Assembly: GCA_036405815.1 (NCBI GenBank)
Contig: DASWWX010000043.1
Location: 1 to 64,000, forward strand
DNA length: 64,000 nucleotides
From: Solimonas sp036405815
Lineage (GTDB): Bacteria; Pseudomonadota; Gammaproteobacteria; Nevskiales; Nevskiaceae
Reading direction: 5' to 3'
Shown: in pieces, positions 35,443 through 44,515 of the stretch
Layout of the letters: each line of letters opens with the position of its first letter
How positions within the stretch are numbered: position 1 is the first letter of the stretch
The notes under the pieces: generated by a model
What the model was told of the DNA's origin: nothing
What the model saw: only the letters and a program-made list of their open reading frames with translations
Database searches by the model: none
Program-made: the position numbers and the translations under genes

Positions 35443-36540
35443 TCAGCCCTGCATCGACAGCATCAGTCCGCGGCTCGGCGGCACCTGATTGTTGATGACC
35501 GCCAGGTACTGCTGCTCGACCGCAGCCGGACCGCGCACATGCGCCACCTCCAGCTTGCCGGCCACCGACTGCGCGATCTTGGCGCTGGCCGTGAACGCGC
35601 GCAGCAGCACTGCGCCCGGGCCCCAATCCTTCTCGCGACGCGCGACGTGCGAGGGCGCGAAGAACAGCGTCGGACGCGCGCCCGGCACGGCACCCTTGTG
35701 GCGGTCAGCCTCCCAGTGCGTGGCACCGACCACCGCGCTTTCCTTGATGTTGTCGCCGAAGTGCTCGTGCACGGCGCGGATCACCTCGCCGGAACCGGCC
35801 ATGTCGATGAACGCTGTGGAGCGGGCCGGATCGAGCTTGGCGATGTCGCCATAGGCGACCACCTGATCGCAGACGTCGAGGCCCGTGACGAACGCGACAT
35901 TGGACGGCGACGTCAGGCCAATTACGCGCTGCGTGATCTTGGGATCGTGATGCAGCAGATGCGCGAGACCGAAGCCGGTCTTCGATGAGGCGGAGCCCAC
36001 CAACACCTGCTCGGCGCCAAAGAAGTCATGCGCGATCAGATAGTCGTAGAGGATGTACGAGGTCGCGAACAGCGGGAACAGCAGGCAGCGCTCGTCCTCC
36101 ATCTGCTTGAGGAACGGCGGGTCGTTTGCCGTGCGGTGATAGTCGTTGTACAGGCCCGGCAGTGCTTTGCGATGCGGCTTGAAGTCCTTGAACTGGCTGG
36201 GCTGGATCTTGCCGGGGTTCAGCACTACGTGCGTCGCCATCGGGAAGAAACCCCACAGCCGTTCGCCGACCTTGATCTCCGTGCAGCGCGACTCGACCAC
36301 ATCGGCGAAGCCCCACACCGGCACCTTGCCCCAGCCTTCGCTCTCCGGCCCTTCGGTCGGATAGAACTTCCAGTACCCGATCAGATCGCCGGTCAAGGCG
36401 TACGAGACGTTGTTCGCGGTCAGACCGAACTTGTCGATCGCCACGCGAATCTCGCCGTCGTTCAACGCCGGCGCCTCCAACTCGACCCGCTTGGTGCTGC
36501 GCAGGTTGTCGCGCCGCACCCAGAGTTCCTGAACCTTCAT
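35443..36540 (-). CDS. DUF2855 family protein (MDR-like)
   Basis: The 365-residue protein is recognisable as DUF2855 by KFGLTANNVSYALTGD, GYWKFYPTEG, WGKVPVWGFADVV and EQVLVGSASSKTGFGLAHLL. It resembles an alcohol-dehydrogenase-like protein whose nucleotide-binding half retains VGSASSKTGFG in place of the usual glycine motif. Function of the family is unestablished, but it is often placed beside catabolic genes. It lies 20 bp downstream of the MDR reductase and 4 bp before the dehalogenase. Confidence 0.88.
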   Translation of the reverse strand: MKVQELWVRRDNLRSTKRVELEAPALNDGEIRVAIDKFGLTANNVSYALTGDLIGYWKFYPTEGPESEGWGKVPVWGFADVVESRCTEIKVGERLWGFFPMATHVVLNPGKIQPSQFKDFKPHRKALPGLYNDYHRTANDPPFLKQMEDERCLLFPLFATSYILYDYLIAHDFFGAEQVLVGSASSKTGFGLAHLLHHDPKITQRVIGLTSPSNVAFVTGLDVCDQVVAYGDIAKLDPARSTAFIDMAGSGEVIRAVHEHFGDNIKESAVVGATHWEADRHKGAVPGARPTLFFAPSHVARREKDWGPGAVLLRAFTASAKIAQSVAGKLEVAHVRGPAAVEQQYLAVINNQVPPSRGLMLSMQG

Positions 36541-36560
36541 GCCTTATCGTCTCCTCAAAC

Positions 36561-37559
36561 TCAAACCTTGATCATCAGCTTGCCGCGATTGCCGCCGGCA
36601 AACAGCAGCGGCAACGCGGACGGGAACTGGTCGATCCCGTCCAGGATGTGTTCACGTGTCTTTAGCTTGCCCTGCATCATCCACGCGCCGAGCTGCATGC
36701 CGGCCTCGGGAATGCGCGACAGGTAATCGAGCATCGTGAAGCCCTGCATGCGGCCGCTCTGCGCCACCAGCTGCAGGTAATTGGCCGGGCCGCTGGCGTC
36801 TTTCAGTGAGCCGTACTGCGACACGCCACCGCAGACCACGATGCGGGCATGGCGACGAATGCGCGCCAGCACCGCATCCAGCGTCTTACCGCCGACGTTG
36901 TCGAAGTAGACATCGACGCCTTCCGGCACCACGCGATCCAGCGCCGCGCCCACGTCTTCGGCCTTGTAGTCGATCGCTTCATCGCAGCCGACTTCATCGC
37001 GAAGGTACTGGCACTTGTCGGCACCGCCGGCAATCCCGATGACCTTGGCCTTGCGGATCTTCGCCACCTGACAGACCACCGAGCCCACCGCGCCAGCGGC
37101 GGCCGACACCACCACGGTCTCGCCCTCCTGGGGCTGGCCGATCTCGGTCAGGCCGAAATAACCGGTGAAGCCCGGCATGCCGAGGCCGCCGAGATACTTG
37201 GGCAGCGGCACGATCTTGGGATCGAGGCGGCGCAGGCCCTTGGCGGCGATCGTCACCTCGCTCTGCACGCCGAGCAGGCCGAACAGCACGTCGCCGATCG
37301 CATGACGCTCACTGCGGCTCTCAACCACCTCGCCGATCGCAAACGCTTTCATCACCTCACCGACCTTGACCGGTTCGGCATAGCTGCGCACCGGCTGGAT
37401 CCAGCCCGACATCGCGGGATCGACCGAGATGTAACGCACGGCCAGGCGCACCTCGCCGTCCTCGGGCGCACGGCCGGGCTCCTGCGTGCGCTCCCAGGTC
37501 TGGGCATCCGGCAGCCCGGCGGGGATACGTGCCAATCGGTAGCGGATGACCGCGCTCAT
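36561..37559 (-). CDS. NADP-dependent MDR oxidoreductase (CurA/leukotriene-B4-dehydrogenase-like)
   Basis: The 332-residue zinc-independent medium-chain reductase has VRYISVDPAMSGWI at the N-terminus. LGMPGFTGYFGLTEIGQPQEGETVVVSAAAGAVGSVVCQVAK is the family signature with the AAAGAVGS nucleotide motif. CDEAIDYK and VDVYFDNVGGKTLD are also typical. It reduces an enone double bond using NADPH. The start at 37559 overlaps the preceding DUF1330-like gene by 4 bp. The long open frame upstream is that gene in another frame. It may act after the GST or dehalogenase step in this operon. Confidence 0.92.
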   Translation of the reverse strand: MSAVIRYRLARIPAGLPDAQTWERTQEPGRAPEDGEVRLAVRYISVDPAMSGWIQPVRSYAEPVKVGEVMKAFAIGEVVESRSERHAIGDVLFGLLGVQSEVTIAAKGLRRLDPKIVPLPKYLGGLGMPGFTGYFGLTEIGQPQEGETVVVSAAAGAVGSVVCQVAKIRKAKVIGIAGGADKCQYLRDEVGCDEAIDYKAEDVGAALDRVVPEGVDVYFDNVGGKTLDAVLARIRRHARIVVCGGVSQYGSLKDASGPANYLQLVAQSGRMQGFTMLDYLSRIPEAGMQLGAWMMQGKLKTREHILDGIDQFPSALPLLFAGGNRGKLMIKV

Positions 37560-38032
37560 GCGTGAGCCCCGGTGACGCCCCGCAGCATCTCGAACAGGCC
37601 CACCTGCTGCGGCGCGAAGTCCGGCTGCAGCACGGTCTCGATATTGAGCTGACCGGCGAGGCCCGCCGTGCGGTGCACCGCGATCTCGCGCCACTCGCGC
37701 GACATCGACATCTCCACCATCGCGCGCCGGTTGGGATAGCGCGCGATCGCGATCTCGTCCCACAACTCGTCGGCCTTGCCGAGCACCAGCGAACTGACGT
37801 CGGCGGCGAATACGCCCATGCCACCGAACTTCGGCAACAGGTCCGCCACCGCACGGCCGTAGAGGTGATACGCCTCGCGGCCGCTCAGCGTCGTCTCACG
37901 GCCATCCTCGTAGACGGCGCGTGCCTTGAACTTGAGCAGGTTGACCATGAACACCGGGCCCTCGGGCCCGGCGGCCATCAGATGGCGGATCTGTGCGGGG
38001 TCGCTGGGAAACATCTCGTTGACGATCTGCAT
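37556..38032 (-). CDS. DUF1330-like alpha/beta-barrel protein
   Basis: The 158-residue protein begins MQIVNEMFPSD, because a strong gaggagg ribosome-binding site lies just upstream of that ATG; the frame further upstream is not supported. VFMVNLLKFKARAVY, GREAYHLYGRAVADLLPKFGG and ELWDEIAIARYPNRRAMVEM match the protein at 74-751 closely and the second half of 25227-26123. This single-domain form is the simplest of the three. It heads the five-gene operon and is divergent from the long GST at 38137, with site D between them. Confidence 0.8.
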   Translation of the reverse strand: MQIVNEMFPSDPAQIRHLMAAGPEGPVFMVNLLKFKARAVYEDGRETTLSGREAYHLYGRAVADLLPKFGGMGVFAADVSSLVLGKADELWDEIAIARYPNRRAMVEMSMSREWREIAVHRTAGLAGQLNIETVLQPDFAPQQVGLFEMLRGVTGAHA

Positions 38033-38096
38033 GCGCGCCTCCTCTGGCGAGCGGTCGTTCTTCGGATGCGCCGGACATTGACACACGGTCATCAAA

Positions 38097-38111
38097 TATA
38101 CAAGCTGTAAA
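38097..38111. promoter_or_regulatory. Candidate TetR operator, site D (DUF1330 operon/GST divergent promoters)
   Basis: TATACA-agc-TGTAAA, read on the minus strand as TTTACAGCTTGTATA, is the third copy of the dyad; the extended match covers 38096-38113. It lies 25 bp before the GST start and 64 bp before the divergent DUF1330-like start. A weaker related text, ATTGACACACGGTCAT, stands at 38077-38092. Confidence 0.5.
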
Positions 38112-38136
38112 CATTACAACTTGAGGGACGCGAAGG

Positions 38137-39300
38137 ATGACGCCCACCCCAGCCCAGCCGCTGCTGCTGTTCGGCGCACCGGTCGGCCTCTACACCGGCA
38201 AGGTGCGCAGCTATCTGCGCAAGCACGGCATCGCTTATTCCGAGCGTTTGCCGTCGGACCCGATCTTCCAGAAGCAGCTGCTGCCGAAGCTGAAACGCTT
38301 CATCAATCCGGTGATCCAGATGCCGGACGGCACCGTGGTGCAGGACACCGCGGACATTCTCGATTACCTCGAAGCACAGGGCCTGGCGCGTCACGCTTCG
38401 ACGCCGGCCACGCCGCGCCAGCGAATGATGGCGTTGATCGTGGACCTGTACGGCGGTGACGGCCTGATCCGCCCGGCCATGCATTACCGCTGGCACTACC
38501 GGCGCGAGAACGAGGCGTTTCTGCGTCATGAGTTTGGCCTCAGCTACCGACCCGGCCGCGCCGCGCCCGAGGTCGTCGAGCAGCAGCTGACGAACTTCAT
38601 GAACTACCTCAACGGCCACCTGCCGAACCTCGGCATCACCTCCGAGACCGGGCCGCTGATCGAATCCCGCTACGAGGAACTGCTGGCCACGCTGGACGCG
38701 CATTTCCGTGCCCATCCCTACGCGCTCGGCGGTCAGCCGACGATTGCCGATTACGGACTGATGGCGCCGCTGTACGCCCACCTGGCGCGCGATCCGGTGC
38801 CGGCGACCCTGATGAAGCGTCTCGCGCCGAGTCTGTACCGATGGACCGAGCGCATGAATGCGCCCGACAACGATGCGCCGGAGTTTCCGCGCACGCCCTA
38901 TGCCCTGCCGGCGGACGACGCGATTCCCGACACCCTGCTGCCGCTACTGAAGCAGATCGCCGTGGACTTCCTGCCGGAACTCGAAGCCACGGTGCGCGCG
39001 CTGGACGAGTGGTGGACACAGCACGGGAACGAAGGCCTGGTCGGCCAACCCGCCGAACGTGGCCTCGTCCGCATGCGCTTTTCATGGCGCGGCACGTCCG
39101 TGACCACGGTGCTCGCGCCCTACCTGATCTACAAGCTGCAGAAGGTCACGGATGCCTGGACCGCGCTCGACGACACGGGCCGCGCTGCAGTGGCGCCGCT
39201 GCTCGACGCCGCAGGCCTGACGCCGCTGGTCACACTGAAACCGTTGCGTCGCATCGAACGCCGCGATTTTCTGGAAGTCTGGGGTCCAGCCACCGCATGA
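38137..39300 (+). CDS. Long glutathione S-transferase-like protein
   Basis: The 387-residue protein opens LLLFGAPVGLYTGKVRSYLRKHG with the GST helix-1 pattern, followed by INPVIQMPDGTVVQDTADILDYL. The helical domain has RPAMHYRWHY and YALGGQPTIADYGLMAPLYAHLARDP, almost shared with 27291-28403. The C-terminal extension begins DFLPELEATVRALDEW and ends with a 50-residue helical tail (VAPLLDAAGLTPLVTL). A divergent promoter with site D separates it from the DUF1330-led operon. It precedes the tandem HCCA-like gene by 23 bp, so the two are probably cotranscribed. Confidence 0.82.
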   Translation: MTPTPAQPLLLFGAPVGLYTGKVRSYLRKHGIAYSERLPSDPIFQKQLLPKLKRFINPVIQMPDGTVVQDTADILDYLEAQGLARHASTPATPRQRMMALIVDLYGGDGLIRPAMHYRWHYRRENEAFLRHEFGLSYRPGRAAPEVVEQQLTNFMNYLNGHLPNLGITSETGPLIESRYEELLATLDAHFRAHPYALGGQPTIADYGLMAPLYAHLARDPVPATLMKRLAPSLYRWTERMNAPDNDAPEFPRTPYALPADDAIPDTLLPLLKQIAVDFLPELEATVRALDEWWTQHGNEGLVGQPAERGLVRMRFSWRGTSVTTVLAPYLIYKLQKVTDAWTALDDTGRAAVAPLLDAAGLTPLVTLKPLRRIERRDFLEVWGPATA

Positions 39301-39323
39301 TGCGCCAACGGGAGGAGAACCCA

Positions 39324-40583
39324 ATGCCGCAAACGAATCCGAAGCCCGCGCTGCGCTGGCTGCCGAAAGCCGGGCTGCCGCGTTCATTCAAGTCGCGCAT
39401 CGCCGAACGCGTCGCACGCTCGCGCAATCCGATCGCGCGCCTGCGCGCGGGCCGCACACTCGAGCTGTACTACGAAGTCGGCGACCCGCACTCGCAGCTC
39501 GCCGCCGCGCTCGCACGCCGCGTGCGCGAACGCTTCAACACCGCGTTCACGATCCGGCTGGTGCCGACGCCCGACGCCAACACCTATCCGGAAGAAGCCA
39601 AGCAGCGTGACTTCGCCAATCGCGACGCAGCGCGCCTGGCGCCGTGCCACGGCCTGCCCGCGCCGGTGGTCGTGCCGCCGGCACAGCGCGCGGCAATGGA
39701 AGCGCGACTCGCGCAGGCGCGCGATACCGCGGATTTCCTCGCGCTGGAACGTGAATGCCTCGACGCCATCGCCGGCGGCCTCGGCCTGAGCGCCCCGCTG
39801 GGCTCGGAGGCGGCGACCGCATCCCTGCTGCGCGCCAACGCCGACCGCCGTCGCAAGCTCGGTCACTACCTGCCTGGCATGTGGCAGTACCGCGGCGAGT
39901 GGTTCTGGGCGCTGGACCGTCTGGACGACTTGCAGGCACGACTTGCTGCCGATGGCGCCCTGCATGGTCATGCGCCGCTGTCCACGCTCGATATCAGCCG
40001 TCTCGTCACTGAGGGCCGCGATGTCAACGCGCCGCTCGAGTTCTGGTTCAGCTTCCGCAGCCCCTACTCCTATCTCGCCGCCGTGGAACTGCTGCGCCAG
40101 CACGAGCAAGGCCGGCACCCGACGCTGCAGGTGCGCCCGGTGCTGCCGATGGTGATGCGCGGATTGCCGGTGCCGGCGATCAAGCGCCTGTATATCGTGC
40201 GCGACGTACAACGTTGCGCCGATGTACAGGGCATTCCCTTCGGCAGCATCCATGATCCGGTGGGCGAAGGCGTGCTGCGCGCACTGACCGTGTTCCCCTA
40301 CGACGCCGACACCCGCACGCAACTGCGCTACGCCGCGATTGCCACACAGAGCATCTGGGCCGAAGGCCTGGACCTGCGGCGCGACGAGAATCTCGCCTCG
40401 GTCTTCGAACGCTGCGGCCTCGACTGGGCGCCGGCCCAGGAGAAACTCGCCCGCGGTATTGACACCTCGCGTGCCGAAGCCAACCGCGACGCCCTGTTCG
40501 CGGCCGGCCTGTGGGGCGTGCCCAGCTTTCGCCAGGGCACCTTCACCACCTGGGGCCAGGATCGCCTCTGGATGCTGGGCTGA
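39324..40583 (+). CDS. Tandem DsbA-fold / 2-hydroxychromene-2-carboxylate isomerase-like protein
   Basis: The 419-residue protein holds two thioredoxin-fold domains of the kappa-GST/HCCA-isomerase type. The first (about 45-225) begins LELYYEVGDPHSQLAAALARRV and the second (about 235-419) begins LEFWFSFRSPYSYLAAVELL, where the Ser of SPYSY would activate glutathione. The ends, GLWGVPSFRQGTFTTWGQDRLWML, match the C-terminus of HCCA isomerases. Usual members have one such domain of about 200 residues. An ATG at 39324 after gggaggag is preferred to one at 39298. It probably isomerises or conjugates an aromatic or unsaturated substrate with GSH. Confidence 0.8.
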   Translation: MPQTNPKPALRWLPKAGLPRSFKSRIAERVARSRNPIARLRAGRTLELYYEVGDPHSQLAAALARRVRERFNTAFTIRLVPTPDANTYPEEAKQRDFANRDAARLAPCHGLPAPVVVPPAQRAAMEARLAQARDTADFLALERECLDAIAGGLGLSAPLGSEAATASLLRANADRRRKLGHYLPGMWQYRGEWFWALDRLDDLQARLAADGALHGHAPLSTLDISRLVTEGRDVNAPLEFWFSFRSPYSYLAAVELLRQHEQGRHPTLQVRPVLPMVMRGLPVPAIKRLYIVRDVQRCADVQGIPFGSIHDPVGEGVLRALTVFPYDADTRTQLRYAAIATQSIWAEGLDLRRDENLASVFERCGLDWAPAQEKLARGIDTSRAEANRDALFAAGLWGVPSFRQGTFTTWGQDRLWMLG

Positions 40584-40871
40584 TTCGCCGCGCGAGGGCA
40601 TGCCATCACTCGCGCCCCGGATGCTTGGCAAAGGCCGCCGATCGACATCCAGCCGTCAACGCCCATCTTTGGGCGCTAGCACCTCGCGAACCCGACGCTC
40701 ACCGCCGTTTCTCCAGCGAGCGCGTATAGTGGGCCTTCAAGGTCCCGATGCTCTGATCAGGACCGCGTGACCGGAACACATTGCCGGATCACCCTCAATC
40801 GCCGCATCACTCTCGCCAGCCGAATCCTTGCGGATCCCGTTGGTCCTTCATCCGCAGGGCAAGGACACATC
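40584..40871. other. 288-bp gap before a hypothetical gene
   Basis: No gene is visible. A tatagt hexamer near 40724 could be a -10 element for the following gene, and ggtcc/ggacc flank a short palindromic gatc region around 40741-40764. Nothing else stands out. Confidence 0.4.
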
Positions 40872-41312
40872 ATGGGCATCGTCACGCAGGATCTTTTCAC
40901 CGTTGGCATGGGCGGCGGCTCCATTCGTCGTTACGGTCGCATGAGCGTGCTGGTGCTCGCCGACACCGCGGTCATCACCACGCCGCAAGATGTGCAGCGC
41001 GCGCAGTGCTGGGGGCGATCCATCGCCACCAGCGGCACCGAGCTCCAGGACCGCGAGCGCCTGCTCGATCAGCTCGATACGCGCGTCACACGCGATGACG
41101 CCGCCTGCACCACACGCGGCACACCGGAAGCACTGATGCGGCTGGTGATCCAGATGCTGGAGAATGGCTTGGCACTCGCCGGATGGCAGATTCCCCAAAC
41201 GGTCCTCGACGCGATTCCGCCCCGCACCACGATGAAAGCCAACGTGACCGAAGTCCCCGCGCTCACCCATCTGCGTGTCGCGGTTCGACGTCCTGCGCCC
41301 AGGGGCGTATAG
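40872..41312 (+). CDS. Hypothetical protein
   Basis: The 146-residue protein is not recognised. It starts MGIVTQDLFTVGMGGG, is mixed in composition, and has no signal peptide or membrane helix. A caaggaca sequence before the ATG resembles a weak Shine-Dalgarno. VTEVPALTHLRVAVRRPAPRGV closes the chain. It precedes the cold-shock gene by 155 bp; a link between them is not evident. Confidence 0.5.
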   Translation: MGIVTQDLFTVGMGGGSIRRYGRMSVLVLADTAVITTPQDVQRAQCWGRSIATSGTELQDRERLLDQLDTRVTRDDAACTTRGTPEALMRLVIQMLENGLALAGWQIPQTVLDAIPPRTTMKANVTEVPALTHLRVAVRRPAPRGV

Positions 41313-41467
41313 TCCCGCGCGCTGTATCCGGTTGGAATCGTTCCCGGTTGGTTTCCCGAGCCGCTCATACGCGGCCCCTGCAACTCCCCTCGTTCAGTTC
41401 TCGATTGCGCCGCAGCCGGCCAGCGCATGTTCTTGCGCGGTCGTTTTCTTTTTACAAAGGTAATGTC

Positions 41468-41680
41468 ATGAGCGAGATGCAGACCGGTACGGTCAAGTGG
41501 TTCAACGATGCGAAGGGCTTCGGCTTCATCACCCCGTCCAACGGCGGCGAAGACCTGTTCGCACACTTCAAGGAAATTCAGGGCGACGGTTTCAAGAGCC
41601 TGGCCGAAGGCCAGAGCGTGCAGTTCGTGGCCGCCCGCGGCCCGAAGGGCATGCAGGCGACGCGCATCCGGCCGGTGTAA
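41468..41680 (+). CDS. CspA-family cold-shock RNA-binding protein
   Basis: The 70-residue protein is a complete cold-shock domain: GTVKWFNDAKGFGFITPSNGGEDLFAHF contains RNP1 (KGFGFI) and RNP2 (DLFAHF), and VQFVAARGPKGMQATRI closes the barrel. It binds single-stranded RNA/DNA and melts structures. The 155-bp upstream gap, ending in a T-rich stretch (gttttctttttacaaaggtaatg), may be a regulated 5' leader as in other csp genes. A strong terminator follows 30 bp after the stop. Confidence 0.97.
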   Translation: MSEMQTGTVKWFNDAKGFGFITPSNGGEDLFAHFKEIQGDGFKSLAEGQSVQFVAARGPKGMQATRIRPV

Positions 41681-41710
41681 TGGCCGGGCGGCATCGCCCG
41701 CCCCCCAAAA

Positions 41711-41737
41711 GCCGCAGCCAACGCTGCGGCTTTTTTT
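41711..41737 (+). terminator. Intrinsic terminator of the cold-shock gene
   Basis: GCCGCAGC (41711-41718) and GCTGCGGC (41723-41730) form a perfect stem with a CAAC loop, followed by seven T. An aaaa run before the stem makes it potentially bidirectional, so it may also serve the convergent ceramidase gene 160 bp away. Confidence 0.92.
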
Positions 41738-41896
41738 ATTGCAGCCTGCCGCTCGCAACGCCGAGCAAGGTTGACACCAGTATCCGGCGTCGCCGCCTCC
41801 CCGCCCGCTTGCCAGCTCACTCGCCGGCAATAGCCAGACCGCAGCGCGCCATCGCCACAACGACCGCTGAAGCGCTCAGCGCCAGACCGCGAGCAC

Positions 41897-44386
41897 CTAG
41901 AACGCCGCGGGATATCCGGGACACGCGGCGCCAGTCGCTTCCACCTCGAACTCGCGGCTGATCCCCTCGTAGGCAACGCGCTCGCCAGCGTCGCGCTGAT
42001 CGAACGAGGGCACGGCGGTGCCGCTGTGACGGAGGCGGTAGCGCCCACTCGGCAAGTTGGCCGGCAGATGCCAGATCGCCTCGACCTCCGAACGCCGCCA
42101 CGGCAGCAGCTGCGGCGCCACCGGCGATTCCGGTGTCGCGTGCCAGCGCAGGATCAGCTCCGGATCGCGATCGCGGGCCACCACCTGCCAGAAGCCCGGC
42201 GCCGCCTCGTGCTCAGCATATAGATAGCTATCGTTGAGCTTCTGCAGCGTGTCATTGCGGGGATGCCCGCTGGCAAAGCGCACCGTCACGCTCTCGCCGG
42301 CGCGATAGCGCTCGGCGGCATCGGCCAGCACGTCGCCGTAATCGCCGCCCGAAGGCCGCGAATCGCCCGCCAGATACGGCAGGCGATTCGGCAACGACGG
42401 CCGCGTGCGCGGCGCCGGCACACCGTCCGGCGGCGGCGCGCCATCGCGCAGACTGATCGCGAGCTTGCGCAGTTCCTGCTGCACCGCCGCCAGCGTCCAC
42501 GGACCGAAGTGCGTGGAGGCGCCCTCGTATTGCTGATCCGCGTACTCCTCGCGCGTGGTCAGGTACTGCACAAAGTCGTTGGAGAGGCTCGCCACCACCG
42601 CATGCTCGATGCCGGCGCCGCGCAGCTCCGCCATCACCGTCTCGCGGATACGGCGCGCCGAGGTCGTCGTCACCTCCCACGGCAGTGCGATCACCGCGAC
42701 ATTGCCGAGCGCCACGATCTGCAGCGGCAGATCCGAATTGCTGATCAGCTCGGTGCTGCCGATCGGGAACAGGATCGGCTTCTCGGCGTGGCAGCTGTAA
42801 TCCACATCCGGCAATCCGGGTAGCGTGCCCAGCCCCGCGGTGAGGCCGCAGCCGACCACGCTGCCGAAGGTCGACGCCGGCAAGGCGGGATAGCCGCTGG
42901 CCGTGGCGTTGGCGGCGATCGTGCTGAGCGCGACCTGGATATCCGCCGCCAGTGCCTGCGGCAAATTGACGTTCTCGCAGGAGATGCCTTCCTGCGTCGG
43001 GCCACGATTGTCATCCGCACCCGCCGCCATGCTGAAGCCCAGCGCCGCGGTACAGGTGCGCTTGACCGGCTGATCGAGATCGGCCGGATGCTGGAGGCCG
43101 TCGAGGATCACCGGATCGGTGATGGTGATGGCATCCATCTTGGTGTGGAACAGGCGGCTGTCGATGCCGCCGCGCAGGAGCGTGCCGCCCGCATCGAACA
43201 GCTCGATCGCCCGCGCCAGCTGCTTCACGCCATGCGCCGCATTGCTCTCCAGCGTGTTCGCGCCGCAGCCGATGCGAATATCCGGGAACGGAAACTCGCG
43301 GAAGCACAGATTCGGCGAGGCGTCGCCCTCGTCCGCCTGCGCAAACGCGGCGACGAAACGATCCTCACCATCCGGCGCGGTGTAGTCCGTCTTGAACATA
43401 CGCTCGAAGCTGATCGCTGCCAGGCCCTTGTTGTCGCTGCTCAGCAGCGGCTCGTGGGTGCCAACCGAGGTGGTGTGCACACCGAACCAGTTCAACAGGC
43501 CGATCGGCTGGCCGTTGTCGCGCTCGAAGCGCAGCTGCACCATCAGCTTGTTGACGTTCACCTCGCCGCCATCCCGATCCAGCCACTGCTGGCGCTCACG
43601 CTCCGGGTTGCGCGCGTAGGCCGCCTCGGACCGATTGGTGTTGGCGTCCAGCAGCTCGCCCAGCGCCAGGCGCACGCGGCCTGGCGCTGGGTGCGCTTCA
43701 AGATTTAGATGCGCCTGACGGATCGCGCGGTACAGCGCCTGCGTGTAGATCTCATGCACCAGCGCGTCATAACCGAGCCGGAACAGGTTGTAGGCCGAGT
43801 GATGCGCCTCGCCGCCGGGGCCGGAGTGCGTATGCGTGGCCGACAGCATCACGTTCTGGAGATCGTAATGCGGCGCCAGTTCCGGGTCGGCCGCGATCAG
43901 ATCCATCACCGTCTGCCGCGTGCCCTGCGTGAGAAACCCGGTCTCCGTCACCGCGATCACCACTCGCTTGCCATTGCACGGCGAGCGCAGCACAAACGCG
44001 CGCGCGAACTGGCGCAGATGAATGCCGCGCAGCACATGCGTGGGCGACTCGTAACCCGCCGAGATGCTGTCCGCCGCCGGCCCGGTCATGTCCTGCACGC
44101 CGGTGCCGAGCTGGAACTGCGTGTTATCCGCGCACGCGCCGCTGTTGAGCTGCGCGCTGGCCGCGCGCGTCACCGGCGGCGACGGAAGCGACCGATCCAC
44201 GAGACCCGGCCGGTCGCGACCGCTACCCAGGTCGCGCAGCGGGCTTGCCAGCGCGCAGGCACCCAGCGGCGTCTTGGCGGCCAACGCCGTCGGCGGCGTC
44301 ACGGGCGGATTACCGCCCGGCGACGAACTCTCGCCACACCCCACAAGGGTCAAAGCCAGGGCACAGCCAGCAAGAGTGCGGCGCAT
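41897..44386 (-). CDS. Neutral ceramidase-like lipoprotein
   Basis: The 829-residue protein has a lipoprotein signal (LALTLVGC, Cys near 17). Neutral/alkaline ceramidase motifs follow: FQLGTGVQDMTGPAADSISAGYES, LSATHTHSGPGGEAHHSAYN with two zinc histidines, NTNRSEAAYARNPERER, and LNWFGVHTTSVG. A C-terminal immunoglobulin-like domain is expected in the last 150 residues. It hydrolyses the N-acyl bond of ceramide, giving sphingosine and a fatty acid, outside the inner membrane. The fatty acid could feed the acyl-CoA synthetase. It is convergent with the cold-shock gene and divergent from the dienelactone hydrolase. Confidence 0.93.
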   Translation of the reverse strand: MRRTLAGCALALTLVGCGESSSPGGNPPVTPPTALAAKTPLGACALASPLRDLGSGRDRPGLVDRSLPSPPVTRAASAQLNSGACADNTQFQLGTGVQDMTGPAADSISAGYESPTHVLRGIHLRQFARAFVLRSPCNGKRVVIAVTETGFLTQGTRQTVMDLIAADPELAPHYDLQNVMLSATHTHSGPGGEAHHSAYNLFRLGYDALVHEIYTQALYRAIRQAHLNLEAHPAPGRVRLALGELLDANTNRSEAAYARNPERERQQWLDRDGGEVNVNKLMVQLRFERDNGQPIGLLNWFGVHTTSVGTHEPLLSSDNKGLAAISFERMFKTDYTAPDGEDRFVAAFAQADEGDASPNLCFREFPFPDIRIGCGANTLESNAAHGVKQLARAIELFDAGGTLLRGGIDSRLFHTKMDAITITDPVILDGLQHPADLDQPVKRTCTAALGFSMAAGADDNRGPTQEGISCENVNLPQALAADIQVALSTIAANATASGYPALPASTFGSVVGCGLTAGLGTLPGLPDVDYSCHAEKPILFPIGSTELISNSDLPLQIVALGNVAVIALPWEVTTTSARRIRETVMAELRGAGIEHAVVASLSNDFVQYLTTREEYADQQYEGASTHFGPWTLAAVQQELRKLAISLRDGAPPPDGVPAPRTRPSLPNRLPYLAGDSRPSGGDYGDVLADAAERYRAGESVTVRFASGHPRNDTLQKLNDSYLYAEHEAAPGFWQVVARDRDPELILRWHATPESPVAPQLLPWRRSEVEAIWHLPANLPSGRYRLRHSGTAVPSFDQRDAGERVAYEGISREFEVEATGAACPGYPAAF

Positions 44387-44515
44387 ATCGGCGTCACCAG
44401 AAAAGCAAAGGTTGGCGCGATTCTACCGACCGACCCACGGGGTTCCGCACCCGTAAATTCCGCTCAGGCCCGACGACCGCTTCCGCGAGTCCGGGGCCTC
44501 GGTTACCGTGCGCGT

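Noticed and set aside
40741..40764. ggtcc...ggacc dyad before the hypothetical gene at 40872
   Set aside because: The arms are only five bases and may be chance.
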